A DNA stretch of 64,000 nucleotides from assembly GCF_023343835.1 (NCBI RefSeq), contig NC_064438.1, positions 56,258,578 to 56,322,577 on the forward strand, written 5' to 3'. Below, piece after piece: positions 12,691 through 25,390 of this stretch. This DNA is from Lagopus muta (taxonomy: Eukaryota > Chordata > Aves > Galliformes > Phasianidae). The notes under the pieces are model-generated. The model saw only the letters and a list, made by a program, of their open reading frames with translations, had not been told where the DNA came from and made no database searches. Position numbers and translations under genes: made by a program. Position 1 is the stretch's first letter. Each line of letters begins with the position of its first letter.

Positions 12691-12996
12691 GTCTGAGGTT
12701 TGGCCTGCTTCTCAGATCTGAACCCATTTTTATTGCTGGAAACCAGCATGACGCAACACAGTCCATTGGGAGCACCTTGAGCTGACATCCATCCACTGGT
12801 GGCACCCCAGTGCACTGAAGATTCAGACCCTAAAGACCCTGCTAGAGATTGCTCTGCTGCCAGGCTCCTCAAAGCACAACCTATATAGTACTGTCCATGG
12901 AAAACACACCTGTGATTTTACAACAAAAACCTCCTTGCAATGCTGGAGGTATAAGAACCAAGCCCTGGCCACAGTTCTGCACTGCAGGAGTGTGGG

Positions 12997-13190
12997 GAAT
13001 CACAGAATCACCAAGGATAGAAAAGACCTCTGGGATCATCCAGTCCAACCATGCACCTATCACCAGTAGCTCTCACTAAACCATATCCCTCAACACAACA
13101 CCTAAATGTTCCCTGAACACCTCCAGGGCTGGTGATCCAGCACCTCTCTGGCATCTTGTGAAGCCGCTGCTCACCTCAATCTGAACATGA
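12997..13190 (-). mobile_element. CR1 LINE 3' fragment
   Basis: aatcacagaatcaccaagg tail, atcatccagtccaaccatgc, cacctccagggctggtgatcc. Confidence 0.8.
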
Positions 13191-13398
13191 GATGCATGGG
13201 TCTGCATGAGCATTTACCTTAACGAGCAGCATTGATGCCCTTGCAATTACATGGCCCTGCTGCTCAGCTGCTTGCTTTGGCTTTGTACAGTGCTGAATAC
13301 CCAAGGACTCCCCTTCCCCACCACCTGCTGCCCATGGAAGTCCCCAGAACAGCACTGAGCATGTTCACAGCAGATATATGTTACATCCTCGTACTCAT

Positions 13399-13570
13399 CA
13401 TCCTAGAATGGCTTGGATTGGAAGGGACCTCAAAAATCATGCTGTTCCAAGCCCCTTGCCACAGGCAAGGGTTGCCAACCATGAGATCAGACTATCCAGG
13501 AACCCAGTGTTCCCACTGCTGGATCACACACAGTTTTTTGGTCCACCAACAGTCCCAAGAGCTTCTCTCC
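13399..13570 (-). mobile_element. CR1 LINE 3' fragment
   Basis: tagaatggcttggattggaag, ttgccacaggcaagggttgcc; inner part diverged. Confidence 0.7.
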
Positions 13571-14763
13571 ATCTACTGCTTACTCAGCCTGCATTCATGC
13601 TTGGGACTGCCCTGACCCAGGGCTGAAAAGTTTCTAAACAGTCAATGAAATCATTCCTCTTCTTCCCTTTTCTTTCTCTTGACCAAATATCGCAGTATTT
13701 GGGACAAAACATCCAACCAAATGGAAGACAAGTGTTTTCTTTCCTGCACAGGAAAATCACCTTCCGTGCATCCTGTTGTTCTCCCCTCTGCAGCAGCAGT
13801 GCATTGCAATAACCCCCACGGAGAGATTCAGCCCACGCTGCTCTGCACTAACATTCTCTGGGGTTTCTCAATGGATAAATCCACACATCTCCAATCAATT
13901 GCTGTGAGCTAGCAGCTCCTGTGGTGCCCAAAGCGTGAACTGTGGAAGGAAAGGAGCTGTGCTGATAAAGCTGGTGGGAGTGGAAGATGCAGCGGACACA
14001 GGGAGAGTGCCACAGCCTCAGGCAGCCACGTACTGGGCTGCAGGGAGATCTGACTGCTGAATACCTGCAGTGTTTCACAATCTGGCCAGACGGGATAGAA
14101 CTGCACCCCATGGGGACGCAGACAGTTTTGCTGTGTTGCCTGAGTCCAACAGAATCCTCCTCCTGCTCATCGCTGCTTCTGCAGCACCTGTGTTGGCAGA
14201 GCCGTGGGAGGCTGAAGCTTCCCAGCTCAGAGGAATTCCTGCAGCTGCTTGGGTCCTCCCTATCTCCAGCCTCCCTGTGTGATGCGTAGGGAAGCTTCAG
14301 GATGTGGGGCACACTCCTCTGCATTATCACCCATCTCCTCCTGTTATCAGGAGACTCTTCTCAATATTTTCTGATGCTGAAAGCAAAGCAACCTCCCTGC
14401 AAGGCCCAGCAATTTTCTTTAATTCTTTTCCTTTGAATTTCCTTCATCTAAGACTAAGCACAGTTACTTTTCATAATGTAAATACGTCTATTATGAAGAT
14501 AATTTATGGCCTGGCATTATTCACTGAGATTAATGAAGCATCCTCACTTCTGTAGATAAAACATCTTTCCAAGTGCTTCCTATAGAAACATTGCTTATTC
14601 AGACTTACTACATTATTCATCTGCAACACAACCCCGTAACGGCTTTCCATTAGCAGCCACTTCTGCAAATAGGAGACAAAGCAGCACCCCTATGGCACAG
14701 CTGAGGACTCCCCAAGGCTTCACCGTGCCATTCCTCCCCCACATCTCCCAGCCTTTCACAATG
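13571..14763. other. Unique intronic block
   Basis: No exon or repeat recognised. The AT-rich part 14380-14620 is repeat-free and compositionally unlike its flanks; a conserved element is possible but not shown. Confidence 0.4.
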
Positions 14764-14950
14764 CAGGGTGAGGCACTGGCACAGGTTGCCCAAGAAGGCT
14801 GTGGATGCCCCATCCCTGCAGGCATTCAAGGCCAGGCTGGATGTGGCTCTGGGCAGCCTGGGCTGCTGGTTGGCAACCCCGCACATAGCAGGGGGTTGGA
14901 ACTGGATGAGCACTGTGCTCCTTTGCAACCCAGGCCATTCTATGACTCTA
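14764..14950 (+). mobile_element. CR1 LINE 3' fragment
   Basis: Little-diverged sense copy of the same subfamily as 641-832: gaggcactggcacaggttgcc, through gcagcctgggctgctggttg, to cattctatgactctac. Confidence 0.9.
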
Positions 14951-15149
14951 CAATGCTCCTAAATGACTTCTGGGGGAAAACCATGTAGGAGGCCAAGCTA
15001 GTAAGTTGCATCTAATCATGCAGTGCATGACTTCGAGTAGACATTTTGCCATTTCTTCCAGGCCTGCTTTACATGCTTTGTGGCTGTGCCCCTGGCACCT
15101 TCCCTGCACATGGGGTGAGGCCATAAAGGCAAAAAGCCATCTCTTTGGA

Positions 15150-15290
15150 TTGCAATGCACGGAGATACCCACAGCTCCATCAGTGCTCAGAGCCCATCAT
15201 CTCTGAGCAGTCTGTGCCAGTGCCTCACTGCCTGTATCATAAAACCTTTTTCCTTAAGGATCTCCCTGTGAAGTACCTTATAGAATAGAA
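15150..15290 (-). mobile_element. Diverged CR1 fragment
   Basis: acagctccatcagtgctcag and gccagtgcctcactgcctg are reverse CR1 segments; the ends are unclear. Confidence 0.5.
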
Positions 15291-15533
15291 AGTTAACTCT
15301 GCATGCTTCTCAGAAGAGTCCTTCGCAACCTGAGGAGCAGCACTGCAAAACACCACCTCTATCAATCAACATCTAAAGTAGCTATAATACTCCCTCATAG
15401 CTCCCACACAATTCCCATAGAACTATCTCCAGTCAAGACACAAATCCAGCTCCCTTTGTCTCCCATCTGCAGCCACAGACGTCTTTCAGAAACCCAAGCA
15501 GATCAGCAGTCATTTCGGAAGGAAAAGTTACAA

Positions 15534-15775
15534 TCATAGAATCATTAAGTTTGGAAGGACCACCAAGACCACCCAGCCCACCCATCAACCCATCACCACC
15601 ACACCACTATACCACGTCCTTTCCTGAGCACCTCCAGGGACAGTGATCCCACCACTCCCTGGGCAACCTGCTTCAACACATCACCACTCCTTCTGAGAAG
15701 AAATGCCTCCTAATACTCAACCTGAATCTCCCCTGGTGCAACTTAAGGCCATTACCACTTGTTCTGTCGAAGACC
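15534..15775 (-). mobile_element. CR1 LINE 3' fragment
   Basis: aatcatagaatcattaagtttgg tail, acctccagggacagtgatcc, aagaaatgcctcctaatac. Confidence 0.85.
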
Positions 15776-16766
15776 TATTGCCCTCAGCTTCTGGCAAACC
15801 ATGGGGACTCACAATGGAAGAAGTATTAGTTTATCAAACAGGGAAAATCTGCTCGTAGTAAGGACCCCAAAGCACTGGCACAAGGAGCTGGGCAATCTTC
15901 GTTATAGGAAGAATTTACAAGCAGAACAGACAAGTGTGTCTAGTGGAGACAGAGCATCTCCAGGCTCTTTCCACCAGTCTGCACAACACTACCTCACGAT
16001 CAAGTTTATCCATCTCCTTTGCACTTCAACAAAATGGTTTTACAGATCTTTTGTCTAAGATGACAGCTATGCTTACTTAGAAATAAATACTCAGAGCAAA
16101 AAAGTGCTTTTCTTGCGCTTCCTGAGACACGCGGGTTTGATTAGGGCTGGTGAGAATGGAAGCCTTGCTGATCAAATACAGTAGGTGATACGACCCAACA
16201 TCTGAAAGCCTGGAAAAATAGCTTTAGAAAGCATTAGCTCCCACATTTTCGTGTAATCAGACGCAATGCTAGCCAACAAAACCCTGGTTCTAATAGCCAA
16301 TCCAAGTTTTGCTTGGCTGGCAGACAAGAGTTGCTTTCTGTTTTTTAACTCCAGCATAAGTCACTCTTGAGAAACAGATTTCGCCTGCATTGTATTTTAA
16401 ACAAGTCAATAAAAATGTAATTTAGAGGAGTTGGTATTAAAAGGTTGGGGTGAGGTTTTTCCATTTCTTATTCCTGAGTAGATGTTACACTCCAATCTAT
16501 CTGTCTGGCATGTACAAAACCTGTCTAGAGCAGCTCCTCAGGAGTATGTGCTATCCCCCAGTGATTTGTGAATGATTTTCCATCACTCTGAGTGGATATA
16601 TTCTGCTTTATAGCTATCCCATCGTGCTGCCTTCCCTTCAGATCTTCGTCCCTGCGCAGGTGAGAGCCTACACGGGGAGCATAGGGCACCCATCATCACA
16701 GCATCCATGTGTTCAATGAGGGAAGAAATCTGAGCACACATATATAAATATATATAAAACCACAAA
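15776..16766. other. Intronic sequence, nothing recognised
   Basis: No exon or interspersed repeat I can name; a short AT run sits at 16738-16758. Confidence 0.5.
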
Positions 16767-16983
16767 TTCATTACGGTTGGAAGGGACCTGCAAGATCCCC
16801 AAGCCCAACCATGCCCACTGTGCCACATCTCCACTGTTCTGGATCACCTCCAGGGATGGTGACCCCACCACTCTCTGGGCAGCCTGTTTCAGCACATCAC
16901 CACTCCTTCTGAGAATAAATTGTTCCTGATATCCAACCTGACCCTCCCCTGGTGCAAGTTGAGGCTATTACCTCTCTAGTTAT
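16767..16983 (-). mobile_element. CR1 LINE 3' fragment
   Basis: attacggttggaagggacctg, caagcccaaccatgcccac, ctccagggatggtgacccc; adjoins an AT microsatellite. Confidence 0.85.
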
Positions 16984-17386
16984 ACAAGTCTTTGGACAAT
17001 GAGGCAAGTTTCCTAAGAAAAGATCATTCTGAACATCTGAAAACAGAGCACACTGGTACTGCAATGTATCTTTCATTTACCACTACAGGCTGCATCACTA
17101 CCAATGGGATTCTTTGTTTTCGCAGATCAATCAAAAGCCCAACAGGTTGCTTGGAGCCCCTTAAGACTTCTTTTCTTTTGCAGCTGTTTAGGGTTGGAGA
17201 CTGGCAGGATGGGAGGGAGGCACAGCAAACACATGACTGCAGACCTAAAAATACACTCTTGGTATCACAACAGGCCAAGAATAGAGAGTGGGACGAGCCT
17301 GATGCCAACGTGTTTCTTTGTTTTATTTTTCCACTCTGCGCAGCATCAGGTGGATCAACGAGACTGGCTCTTGGCACTGCTATGTG

Positions 17387-17549
17387 GGCTTGGGTTGGAA
17401 GGGCCTTAAAGATCATTCAATTCCAACCATGCCATGGGCTGGTTGCCCCCAGGAGCTCATGCTGCCCGTGGCTCCATCCATGGCCTTGGGCACCTCTAGG
17501 GTGAGGCACCCACAGCTTCTTTGGGCAGCCTGTTCCAGTGCCTCACCAA
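17387..17549 (-). mobile_element. CR1 fragment, left arm of a fold-back
   Basis: Reverse CR1 (gggcttgggttggaagggcc ... cagcttctttgggcagcctg) that runs directly into a CR1 fragment of opposite orientation at 17550. Confidence 0.8.
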
Positions 17550-17574
17550 GCTGCCCAAAGAAGCTGTAGGTGCC
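17505..17574. repeat. 25-bp inverted repeat, 20-bp spacer
   Basis: Arms 17505-17529 and 17550-17574 are reverse complements with one mismatch, built around CAGCTTCTTTGGGCAGC. Formed by two abutting, oppositely oriented CR1 3' fragments. Confidence 0.85.
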
Positions 17575-17640
17575 CCATCCTTGGAGATACTCAGGACCAG
17601 GTCTGATGATGGAAAAAAGGCTGAGATGGGTCACAGTCAC
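17550..17640 (+). mobile_element. CR1 fragment, right arm of a fold-back
   Basis: gctgcccaaagaagctgtagg then ccccatccttggagatactc: sense CR1 segment facing the copy at 17387. Confidence 0.75.
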
Positions 17641-18197
17641 TAACAGAGAACCCTCATGCCCTTGGCAGGGCCTTCCTTCCAAAGGTGAACTGGGATTTTT
17701 AGAACATGCAACTGGAGGCAAGGCTGGAGGCGTAGCAAGAAACATATCAGGTGTGGGGAGAGACATCTCCCACTAAGGTTTAAAGAAAAAACATTACGAG
17801 ATTACTGACAGGTTCGTAAGGGAGCTGGTATAATGGCTGTGCAGGGCTGGGTGGTGATCAATTACACGACTTGCTGCATTTGGAGTAATGAGTGCTTTAT
17901 GCCCGTGGGATCCCCGCTTTTCTATCCACTTCAATACAGCTCTCATGCACGGATCAAACTGCCTGCGAAGGTATTTATACATGGCTGGATCAATTCTTTG
18001 CATCCTCCTGGGTAAACTAAACAGAGTGCTTTCCCTAAGCATCCTCTAACACAGGATGCCAGGCTTGTTTCTCCCAGGTGCTCTGTGCGCTAACAAAGAG
18101 CTGGTGCAGATTCATCCACGGTCAGCACAAACACCTCACATTCATTTCTTTGTCCCCAGGAAGGAGGTCCCAACCTCCTGTGTCACACTGACTGCAT
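17641..18197. other. Intronic sequence, nothing recognised
   Basis: No repeat or exon recognised. Confidence 0.5.
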
Positions 18198-18345
18198 TCA
18201 TAGAATCATAGAATCACAGAATCGTGGAATGGCCTGGGTTGAAAGGGACTACAATGATCATTGAGTTTCAACCCCCTGATATGTGCAGGGTTGCCAACCA
18301 CCAGACAAGGCTGCCCAAAGCCACATCCAGCCTGGAATTCAGCAG
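18198..18345 (-). mobile_element. CR1 LINE 3' fragment
   Basis: Four terminal octamers (atagaatcatagaatcacag), then ggcctgggttgaaagggac and atgtgcagggttgccaacc. Confidence 0.85.
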
Positions 18346-18469
18346 GATCCTGCATGGAAACCTCATTAAAACACCACAAGGACACACAACTGGGATGCTT
18401 CCATTCTCCCTCAAGCCTCATCATCATACAAACAAAAGCAGGTTGCTCTGCAGCCAACCATCTCCAATT

Positions 18470-18632
18470 GGCACAGGTTGTCCACAGAGGTGGTGCTCCA
18501 TCCCTGTAGACACCCAAGGGCAGAGGATGGGCTGTGAGCACTGATGGAGCTGTGGGTATCCCTGTTCATTGCAGGGGAGTGGGACCAGAGGGCCTTTAAG
18601 AGTCCCTTCCAACACAAACCATTCTATGACAC
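18470..18632 (+). mobile_element. CR1 LINE 3' fragment
   Basis: cacaggttgtccacagaggtg, ctgatggagctgtgggtatcc, ccattctatgacac; opposite in orientation to the copy 125 bp away. Related to 21190-21362. Confidence 0.85.
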
Positions 18633-21189
18633 AGAGTTCCTTATTTTCCTTCTCCTTTAAGGGCTTGAAGTGTCTGAAAATAGAACATTCCGTGATGGCA
18701 GAAAAAAAATAAGAAAAAAAGAACCAAAAAACAACACCCATCAAATAAGAAGTAGGTCAATCAGATAATAGGCGTGATTTAGGAGAAAAAAGGCAGCGTT
18801 CGTAATGGGCTAAAAACGGCGCTGATGTGTTGCCGAGAAAGAATATAATTAAAAGTATTTTTAAAGCGGCGCTTCCCCACCCCAGTCACAGAAATCACAG
18901 CTCACACTACCAGGATTGCTTCCACCTCATGGAGCAGGAATGTGCTGGCATGCCACAAGCTGGCCGAAGAATGCGGAGTTTCCGTAGGACGAGAGAAGAT
19001 CCCAACCGACAGCGGTTAGCTGCATTCTTTCACTGGTACATCACTGCGACCCATTTATACAGCACGGCAACGGAAACCGGCTGGGGGGTGGGATGTGACA
19101 TTTCCATCCCTTCGCTGGTTAATGAGGTGGGGGGAGAGGTCTGAAAAATGCAGATGTGGGTGAGTGAAATGGGAAGTAGAAGGTGATGGGATGGGTGATG
19201 GGGTATGTCTTACTGGAGGCTCTCTGGCTGCTGAGGATGGACATCGGTGACTTATATAAGGAGCACACCTTTGAGCTGCATTCATTCAAGACCGAGCTCC
19301 TTGGAACAAGGCTCTGCCCTAATTAGGTGCACATGGCCCAATTCAAACACGCCCGGGACATGACTCAGGAATTGCCGAGTGGAAGGCTCCAGCCCTGTGT
19401 TATGCAAGAGGTCACGCCAGACAAACCCTCTGGCTCCCTTTGGCCTGAAAATACTGAAACCCAAGTGCTGCATGTGGGCAAAGCAGGCTGCCTCCTTGCT
19501 TTTCTGGGACTCCACCAAACGCCAGGCAGCCCCTTGCTCAGCAGCACTGGCCGGATCCCTGTGAGGCCCCAGGGCTGCCGGACAAAGCCATCGCATCCAA
19601 GGATGCCGTTGGACGTGGGAAGCATCTCCAGGGACATTCCCACCCACTCTGCTCTCGGTGCTGCCAGAGAGGAGCAAAGGGGATGAGTCAGGCCCAGAGA
19701 GTTCATTCCTTCAACTCCTGCTCCTTGCTATAATTATCCTTTGGGGTAATTAGATAAGCAGCCCTTCCTTTCATCTCCCCACAGTGCGGTACCATCCGCC
19801 CTGCAGTGTGAGGAACCGCTGTCAGCCCCCAGGTGGGAGCAGTGCCCCCAGCCCCCACAGCCTCCCCCCCCCCAAGCTTTGCACCCACTCAGGATCAGTG
19901 AATGCACAACAGAGGTGATGGGAGAGGGAGAACTGGGGGCTGCATCAAAAGGAGGCACGAGGAGACGCACATCTCAAGATTCTCCTGCCTACAAAGGGGT
20001 GGCTGGACGCCTATAAACCCAACTCGGAGCAATCCCACCACCCCCTCAGCACCCCAGCAAGCAGCAGGCACATCAGGCGTGCCGAGCCCGGCAGCTCCCT
20101 GCTGGAAAATGTGGGCTCGAGCCTCCCCCCTCCCATCCCACCCGCACTCCCTCTCCTACAGGCACGCACAGGGAGGGAGAGAAGAGAGAAACCACAAGCA
20201 AATGTTCTGCTGCGTGATTTCCCCTCATCAGGCTCTCATACTCAAGGCTTGAATTGTCTTCAGGAGGAAATGAAAAAGGAAAAACGAAATCCTGGAGGCA
20301 GCACCGGAGGACATGCATGATGCCCCATTGACATTCGGTGTAAAGGTAAACTCCTCTGCCAGAGCTTAATTGAATCGGAGAACAATTAAGCATTATTAGC
20401 ACCTGTAATTTTTTTTTTTTTTATATGGTAAAAACTCCTCGTGGCACAGGTTGGAAAACCTCCAAGCCTTTGACCATTAGCAGTGAAGACTGGTGGAGAA
20501 GGACACACAGTGGTTACGTACACAGGCAGCACAATGGAGCTCCGGAGGCTTTGCAAGCATGTTACACACCTAGTGTGACAAAAAGAGCAGCCTCCTTTCT
20601 TGCTGTGATACGACATGGGGGGCTCTGCCTTATCTCTGGGCATCCCATGGTACCCGCTGTGGTCTGAACATTGCTGTCCCACCCTGCAAACAGAGCACGG
20701 CGTTTTCCAGCACTTTGGAAAAACAGTTTCAGAGGCAGCAGAACCTCTCTTGGCACCTCCAGCAAGTTTCCATTAGTTCAATGCTGAGGGATGATTTCAC
20801 TTCGGAGCCGAAACGTGGAAAGAGGCAGAATGAGTAAGAAGCAGCTAAACACACGTTAGTGCCCCTCCTAAGGCTGAAGGGCTCCTGTCAGCTCCTTGGG
20901 GGCACTGCCTCACCCTGCACATCTAGGGAGATGCTTGCAGGGAGGATTTCTGAGCTGTGTGCTGGTAAACGAAGCTCCAGTGGGGGTTTCTCTGAGTCCT
21001 GGTGGGGTTCACATCCTGTAACCACATCCTGAAGGTGCAGGGGTGCCCCAGGACACCCATCTTCCCTGCACCCACAGCACCAGGGGCTCTGTCTGGGATA
21101 GAGACAAGCCCATATACTGCAGTGCTGTACACCATGTCCTGCACTTTGTCCTCCTCTGATCAAAGAAGGCTGATAATTCACAATAAAGG
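18633..21189. other. Unique intronic block
   Basis: No exon or CR1 recognised. Locally CpG-containing stretches (18790-19090, 19530-19620) and TGACTCA/TGAGTCA AP-1-type motifs (near 19361 and 19685) occur; there is a poly-T run near 20409-20422. Confidence 0.4.
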
Positions 21190-21362
21190 TGGTGAAGCAC
21201 TGCACAGGCTGCCCAGAAAGGTGGTAGTGCTCCATTCCTGCAGACAGCCAAGGTCAGGAGATGGGCTCTGAGCACTGATGGAGCTGTGGGTGCCTCTGTG
21301 CATTGCAGGGAAGTTGGACCACAGGGCCTTTAAAAGTCTCTTCCAACTCGAATGGTTCTATG
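21190..21362 (+). mobile_element. CR1 LINE 3' fragment
   Basis: gcactgcacaggctgcccag, ctgatggagctgtgggtgcc, tcttccaactcgaatggttc. Confidence 0.85.
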
Positions 21363-22529
21363 CTGCAATATGCTTACAGATGAAGGCTGAAGTGGCTGCA
21401 ACCCACCCAAAAGCAGAGCACTCACCAGCCAAGGGCAGCCCCTGCACGGTGCAGGACAGGGCTCTGGGTAGGGATGGAGCCAGCCCAGGGGAACACCACG
21501 AGGTCCTGCAGCATCCCTGCCCACACTGAACACCAGTAGTGCTGCAAGTAAAGCCAAGGTTTATCCAGGTCCAAGCAACTCAGCTATAAATAACACCACT
21601 GCTCAGACTTCCCGAGCAGAATGTGTCTTTTTTGGAGCTTGGAGTGATGGAAGGAAATGGCAGCAGTCAACAGGTAGCAGGCATTCAGTTATTTAAAGCA
21701 TTTTCATAAAATTAATTGGCATTTTCCTTACAGAGGGAAAAAAAAAGGAAGAGATGGTGACAGGACATACCCCAGGGACCCAGACGATCCAATTTCAGGC
21801 ACCTAATTAAAATTAAATTTCAATTAATTTCCAATTACTTTATTTGAAATTCATTTTTGTATTTCTGCTTTTTTTTCTTTTGGTGAGTTGCCTAAAAATG
21901 AGCACATCCCTTCCTTTGCTCCTCAATCCAACACCACCCCCCATACCAGGAGTGCAGCTCTGCAGCACACACAGCGCTTGCACTTCCAGGTCTAGAATAA
22001 TTCATTACATTTTTGCTGAAGACATTGCTGGCACATCACATATTCCTTCTCTGCCTCTGGTCCTTTTCTCCTCCAAACTACCGAGGCCTTGTTTAAATCA
22101 GAGCTTCGTTATTAGTACTATTACTACTGCTGCAGTCTCTTGGTTGCTTTCAGAATTGCTCCTCCTCCCTTCAGGTCTTACTGCCACCACCATGGGGCCA
22201 CAGTGATGGGAGGAGTCATAGCAAAAACCAAATAGCTGCTAAATAACAGCAAACCAACTCTTCTATGCTGGTGCATTTCACATTCTTCATAGCCAGAGTT
22301 CTGGATTAACCCCAGGGAAACATTGCTAGTGCTTGGAGAGGCTCATTGAGGTTTGCAGGGAGCCTGGGAGCCCTCAGTGCCAGGCAAGAGTGCAGGGTTG
22401 GGTTTTTGTGGTAGCTTTTAAATCTCTGTGCTCATGGTGGAGTGACTCCATCAGGTCTAAAAACACCTCTCCACACTTCTGCTGAGCCCACCCTGATAAA
22501 AACGGGCACAGAAGGGGAATATAAACACA
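21363..22529. other. Intronic sequence, nothing recognised
   Basis: AT-rich stretch 21690-21860, otherwise featureless to inspection. Confidence 0.5.
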
Positions 22530-22703
22530 TTGCAGCTTGCCCAAGGAGGCTGTGGATGCCCCGTCCCTGCAGGCATTCAAGGCCAGGCTGGATGTGGCTC
22601 TGGGCAGCCTGGGCTGCTGGTTGGAGACCCTGCACATAGCAGGGGGCTGGAGCTGGGTGAGCATTGTGCTCCTTTGCAACCCAGGCCATTCTAGGATTCT
22701 ATA
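22530..22703 (+). mobile_element. CR1 LINE 3' fragment
   Basis: cttgcccaaggaggctgtgg through gctgggctgctggttggag to ccattctaggattctat. Confidence 0.9.
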
Positions 22704-22755
22704 TAAACCAGCTGAGGGTACGGGAGTGGATTTTGGATAACCAACTGGGAGCATG

Positions 22756-22875
22756 AACCATTCAGACTGGAACAGATCTCCAAGATCCCCAACCCCAGCC
22801 CACCCCACCATGCCCACTGCCCACATCCCTCAGTGCCACATCTCCACAGTTCTGGAACACCTCCAGGGATGGTTA
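22756..22875 (-). mobile_element. CR1 fragment
   Basis: aaccattcagactggaacag, aagatccccaaccccagccc, gaacacctccagggatgg; reverse, 50 bp from the sense copy at 22530. Confidence 0.75.
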
Positions 22876-23394
22876 TTTGTTCCTAACATCTTTAGAAAGG
22901 GAGAAAAATAATATCTTTGTGTTCTTTTACTCTACCCTTAAAGAGACCGGTTTGATTCCTGATGCTCTGGCATATTTCTGTCTCTTACTGTACTTCAAGG
23001 CTATTTTCTCGCTGCCAAAATATGCAACGAAAAGCAACACGAGTCCTGCAGCTCTGGGGGAAGGGCTGGCCCTGCAGCTCTTGTTATCTTTGGATGGGAA
23101 GACAGAGACAGGCAGACACAGTTAACGCCTCGGATATATCCAGATCTAACCACTGTCCTACCAAGGAAGTTAGAAAACAGAAAAACACCACAAAGGGCAT
23201 TTCAAATGACAAGATGAAAGCCCAGTTGGATTTATTACCGGCGTCCGCAGCCTCTCGGATGTAGCCCACTTGATGATGCTGATTGTACAGCACGGGATCT
23301 CGGACTGAAACAGGAAACCTGGAAGCTGAGCAGCGCCAAACCTCCTCCTGGAGGGTCACTGCTTCTGCCATTGTGTCATGGACCCGGTGTTTCT

Positions 23395-23612
23395 GGTTCA
23401 GGTTGGGTATTAGGGAGGATTTCTTCTCTGAAAGAGCAGGGATGTGCTGGCACAGCTGCACAGGGAGCGGGGGAGGATCATCATCTCTGGGGGTGTACAA
23501 GAGCCATAGAGATGTGGCACTGAGGTACACGGGCAGTGGGCACAGTGGGGATGGGTTGGGCTTGGGGACCTCAGAGGTCTTTTCCAACCTGAATGATTCT
23601 GTGATTCTAACA
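23395..23612 (+). mobile_element. CR1 LINE 3' fragment
   Basis: ggttcaggttgggtattagg, gatgtgctggcacagctgc, ttttccaacctgaatgattc, gtgattcta. Confidence 0.85.
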
Positions 23613-25044
23613 CAGGGGGGGCTGTATTAATTGCTGTGCTGAAAACTCAGAGGGAGTGTGCTGAGCTTCAAAGACTCATTTACTTCCCCCAGAACAAGAG
23701 ACAAAAGTCCTTCGGTCTGTTTTCCATTAGAAGAGAAGTAGCCTGAATAGCTTCCTATTGTTCTTCTGCTTATGGGGCTCGCTTCCCATACTCACATCAC
23801 AGCCCAGTTGGTCTAGATGGAAACTAAGAAAACCCCAGAAATGCTGATTTTTGGAAAATGAGAGTTTATACTGGGAAAACCTCACTTACAAGCCTTGCTG
23901 CTGAGTCTGTTTCCCAGGCATCTGCAAGCATTTGCCAAGGGCAGAAAATCCAGCAGACACCCAACCTGCCCCGTCCCAACACCCGTGCAGCCCTGTCCTC
24001 TCTACAGCCAAAATAATGCAAGCAAAAAACATTGCCACCCCAGCCGTGCCCTCCAGCATCCAGCCCCCAGTGTACCTGTAAAGCTCAGTTGTCAAGGGGT
24101 TGGCCACACATTGCATCCCATGGGGACCAGACTGAGGTCACAGCTGTTAACCATATACACCTGGCCACTAATGTCCAGCATATATCTAATCGTAGAGGTA
24201 CAGCAAGTTCCTATATGGAAAGTACCAGCAACACAGATCAAGGTGCAGATGAATAAACCACACTGTGTGCTGCTCCTACCTGCATAGGACACAGACTCAG
24301 ACTTCGCCAAGCCCATGCAGAGGAACTCTTTGCAAGCTGGAGAACTGCCTGCCTGGTGATGAGGGTAGGCTGCAGGAAGGCTGGTTCTGCAGATGCCACG
24401 GGGCTTGGGTTGGCCAGGAACAGGACTCACCGTGCTGGTGGAATGGCAAAGCTCTTCTTGCACTCACAGGTGCTCCGCTGAGCACTTTGCTAACTGAATG
24501 GACAACTCCACACTCAACTGAACGTATGGCGTTTGTACCAGTGCTGTTTTTATTTCAATAGGCCCCTGCAAAGTATTTTAAGGCCAGGCTGGACTGCTAA
24601 ACTATCATTAGAGACCCTTTTGTGGAAAAAAAACAGGGTTTACTTTAGCCTGTTTTTCAAAGCCTCAGCATCAGGGCAGGGTCTGGGTGTGAGCCCAGGC
24701 CCAGATGCCCAGCCTGGGGACACGTCATCCCATGCTTCCAGGGGCACAGTGCCCACAACCAGCTGGAAAATGGCCAGAGAGCTCTAATTAATCAAATTGC
24801 TTGTTTGCATTTACAGAACTGCTTGTCCAGTGGGCTCCAGCAGATGCTGGAAGTAAAGTAGAGCTGCTGCACCCCTCCCTAAGTGCAGAGGGACCCAGGG
24901 GTCAGGGAGGTGCTGCCTTAAACCTGCTCCATCCCTTTGCTGGTTTGAAGGCCAGGAGAACAAATGGGAGGAATGGGAAAAAACAGCAGGAATGTGAAAG
25001 CTGGCTGAGACCCCAGCAGCTGCACCAAATGGCACAGCACAGAA
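23613..25044. other. Intronic sequence, nothing recognised
   Basis: No repeat or exon that I can support. Confidence 0.5.
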
Positions 25045-25390
25045 CCACAGGACTATAGGAGTTGGAGGGGACCTCTAGAGATCATCAAGTGCAAACCCTG
25101 CTAAAGCAGGCTCCCTACAGCAGGCTGCACAGAATGTATCCAGGTGGGTTTGTGCATCTGCAGAGAAGGAGACTCCACCACCCCTCAGGGCAGCCAGAAC
25201 CTGTGCTCCATCACAGGAGGGAGAGGGGAGAATCACCTCCCTCACCCTGCTGGCCACGATCTATGGCCCTCTTGGCCACCAGGACACATTGCTGGCTCAT
25301 GGTCACCCTGATGGTCACCAGGACACCAAAGTCCTTCTCTGCAGAACAACTCTCCAGCAGCAAAGCCCCAAACTGTACTGATGCATGCAG
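25045..25390 (-). mobile_element. CR1 LINE fragment with internal deletion
   Basis: Reverse tail (ccacaggactataggagttgg) runs into segments of the ORF2 C-terminal region (tggccacgatctatggccc; actgtactgatgcatgcag). The middle is missing relative to the 30395 copy. Confidence 0.75.
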
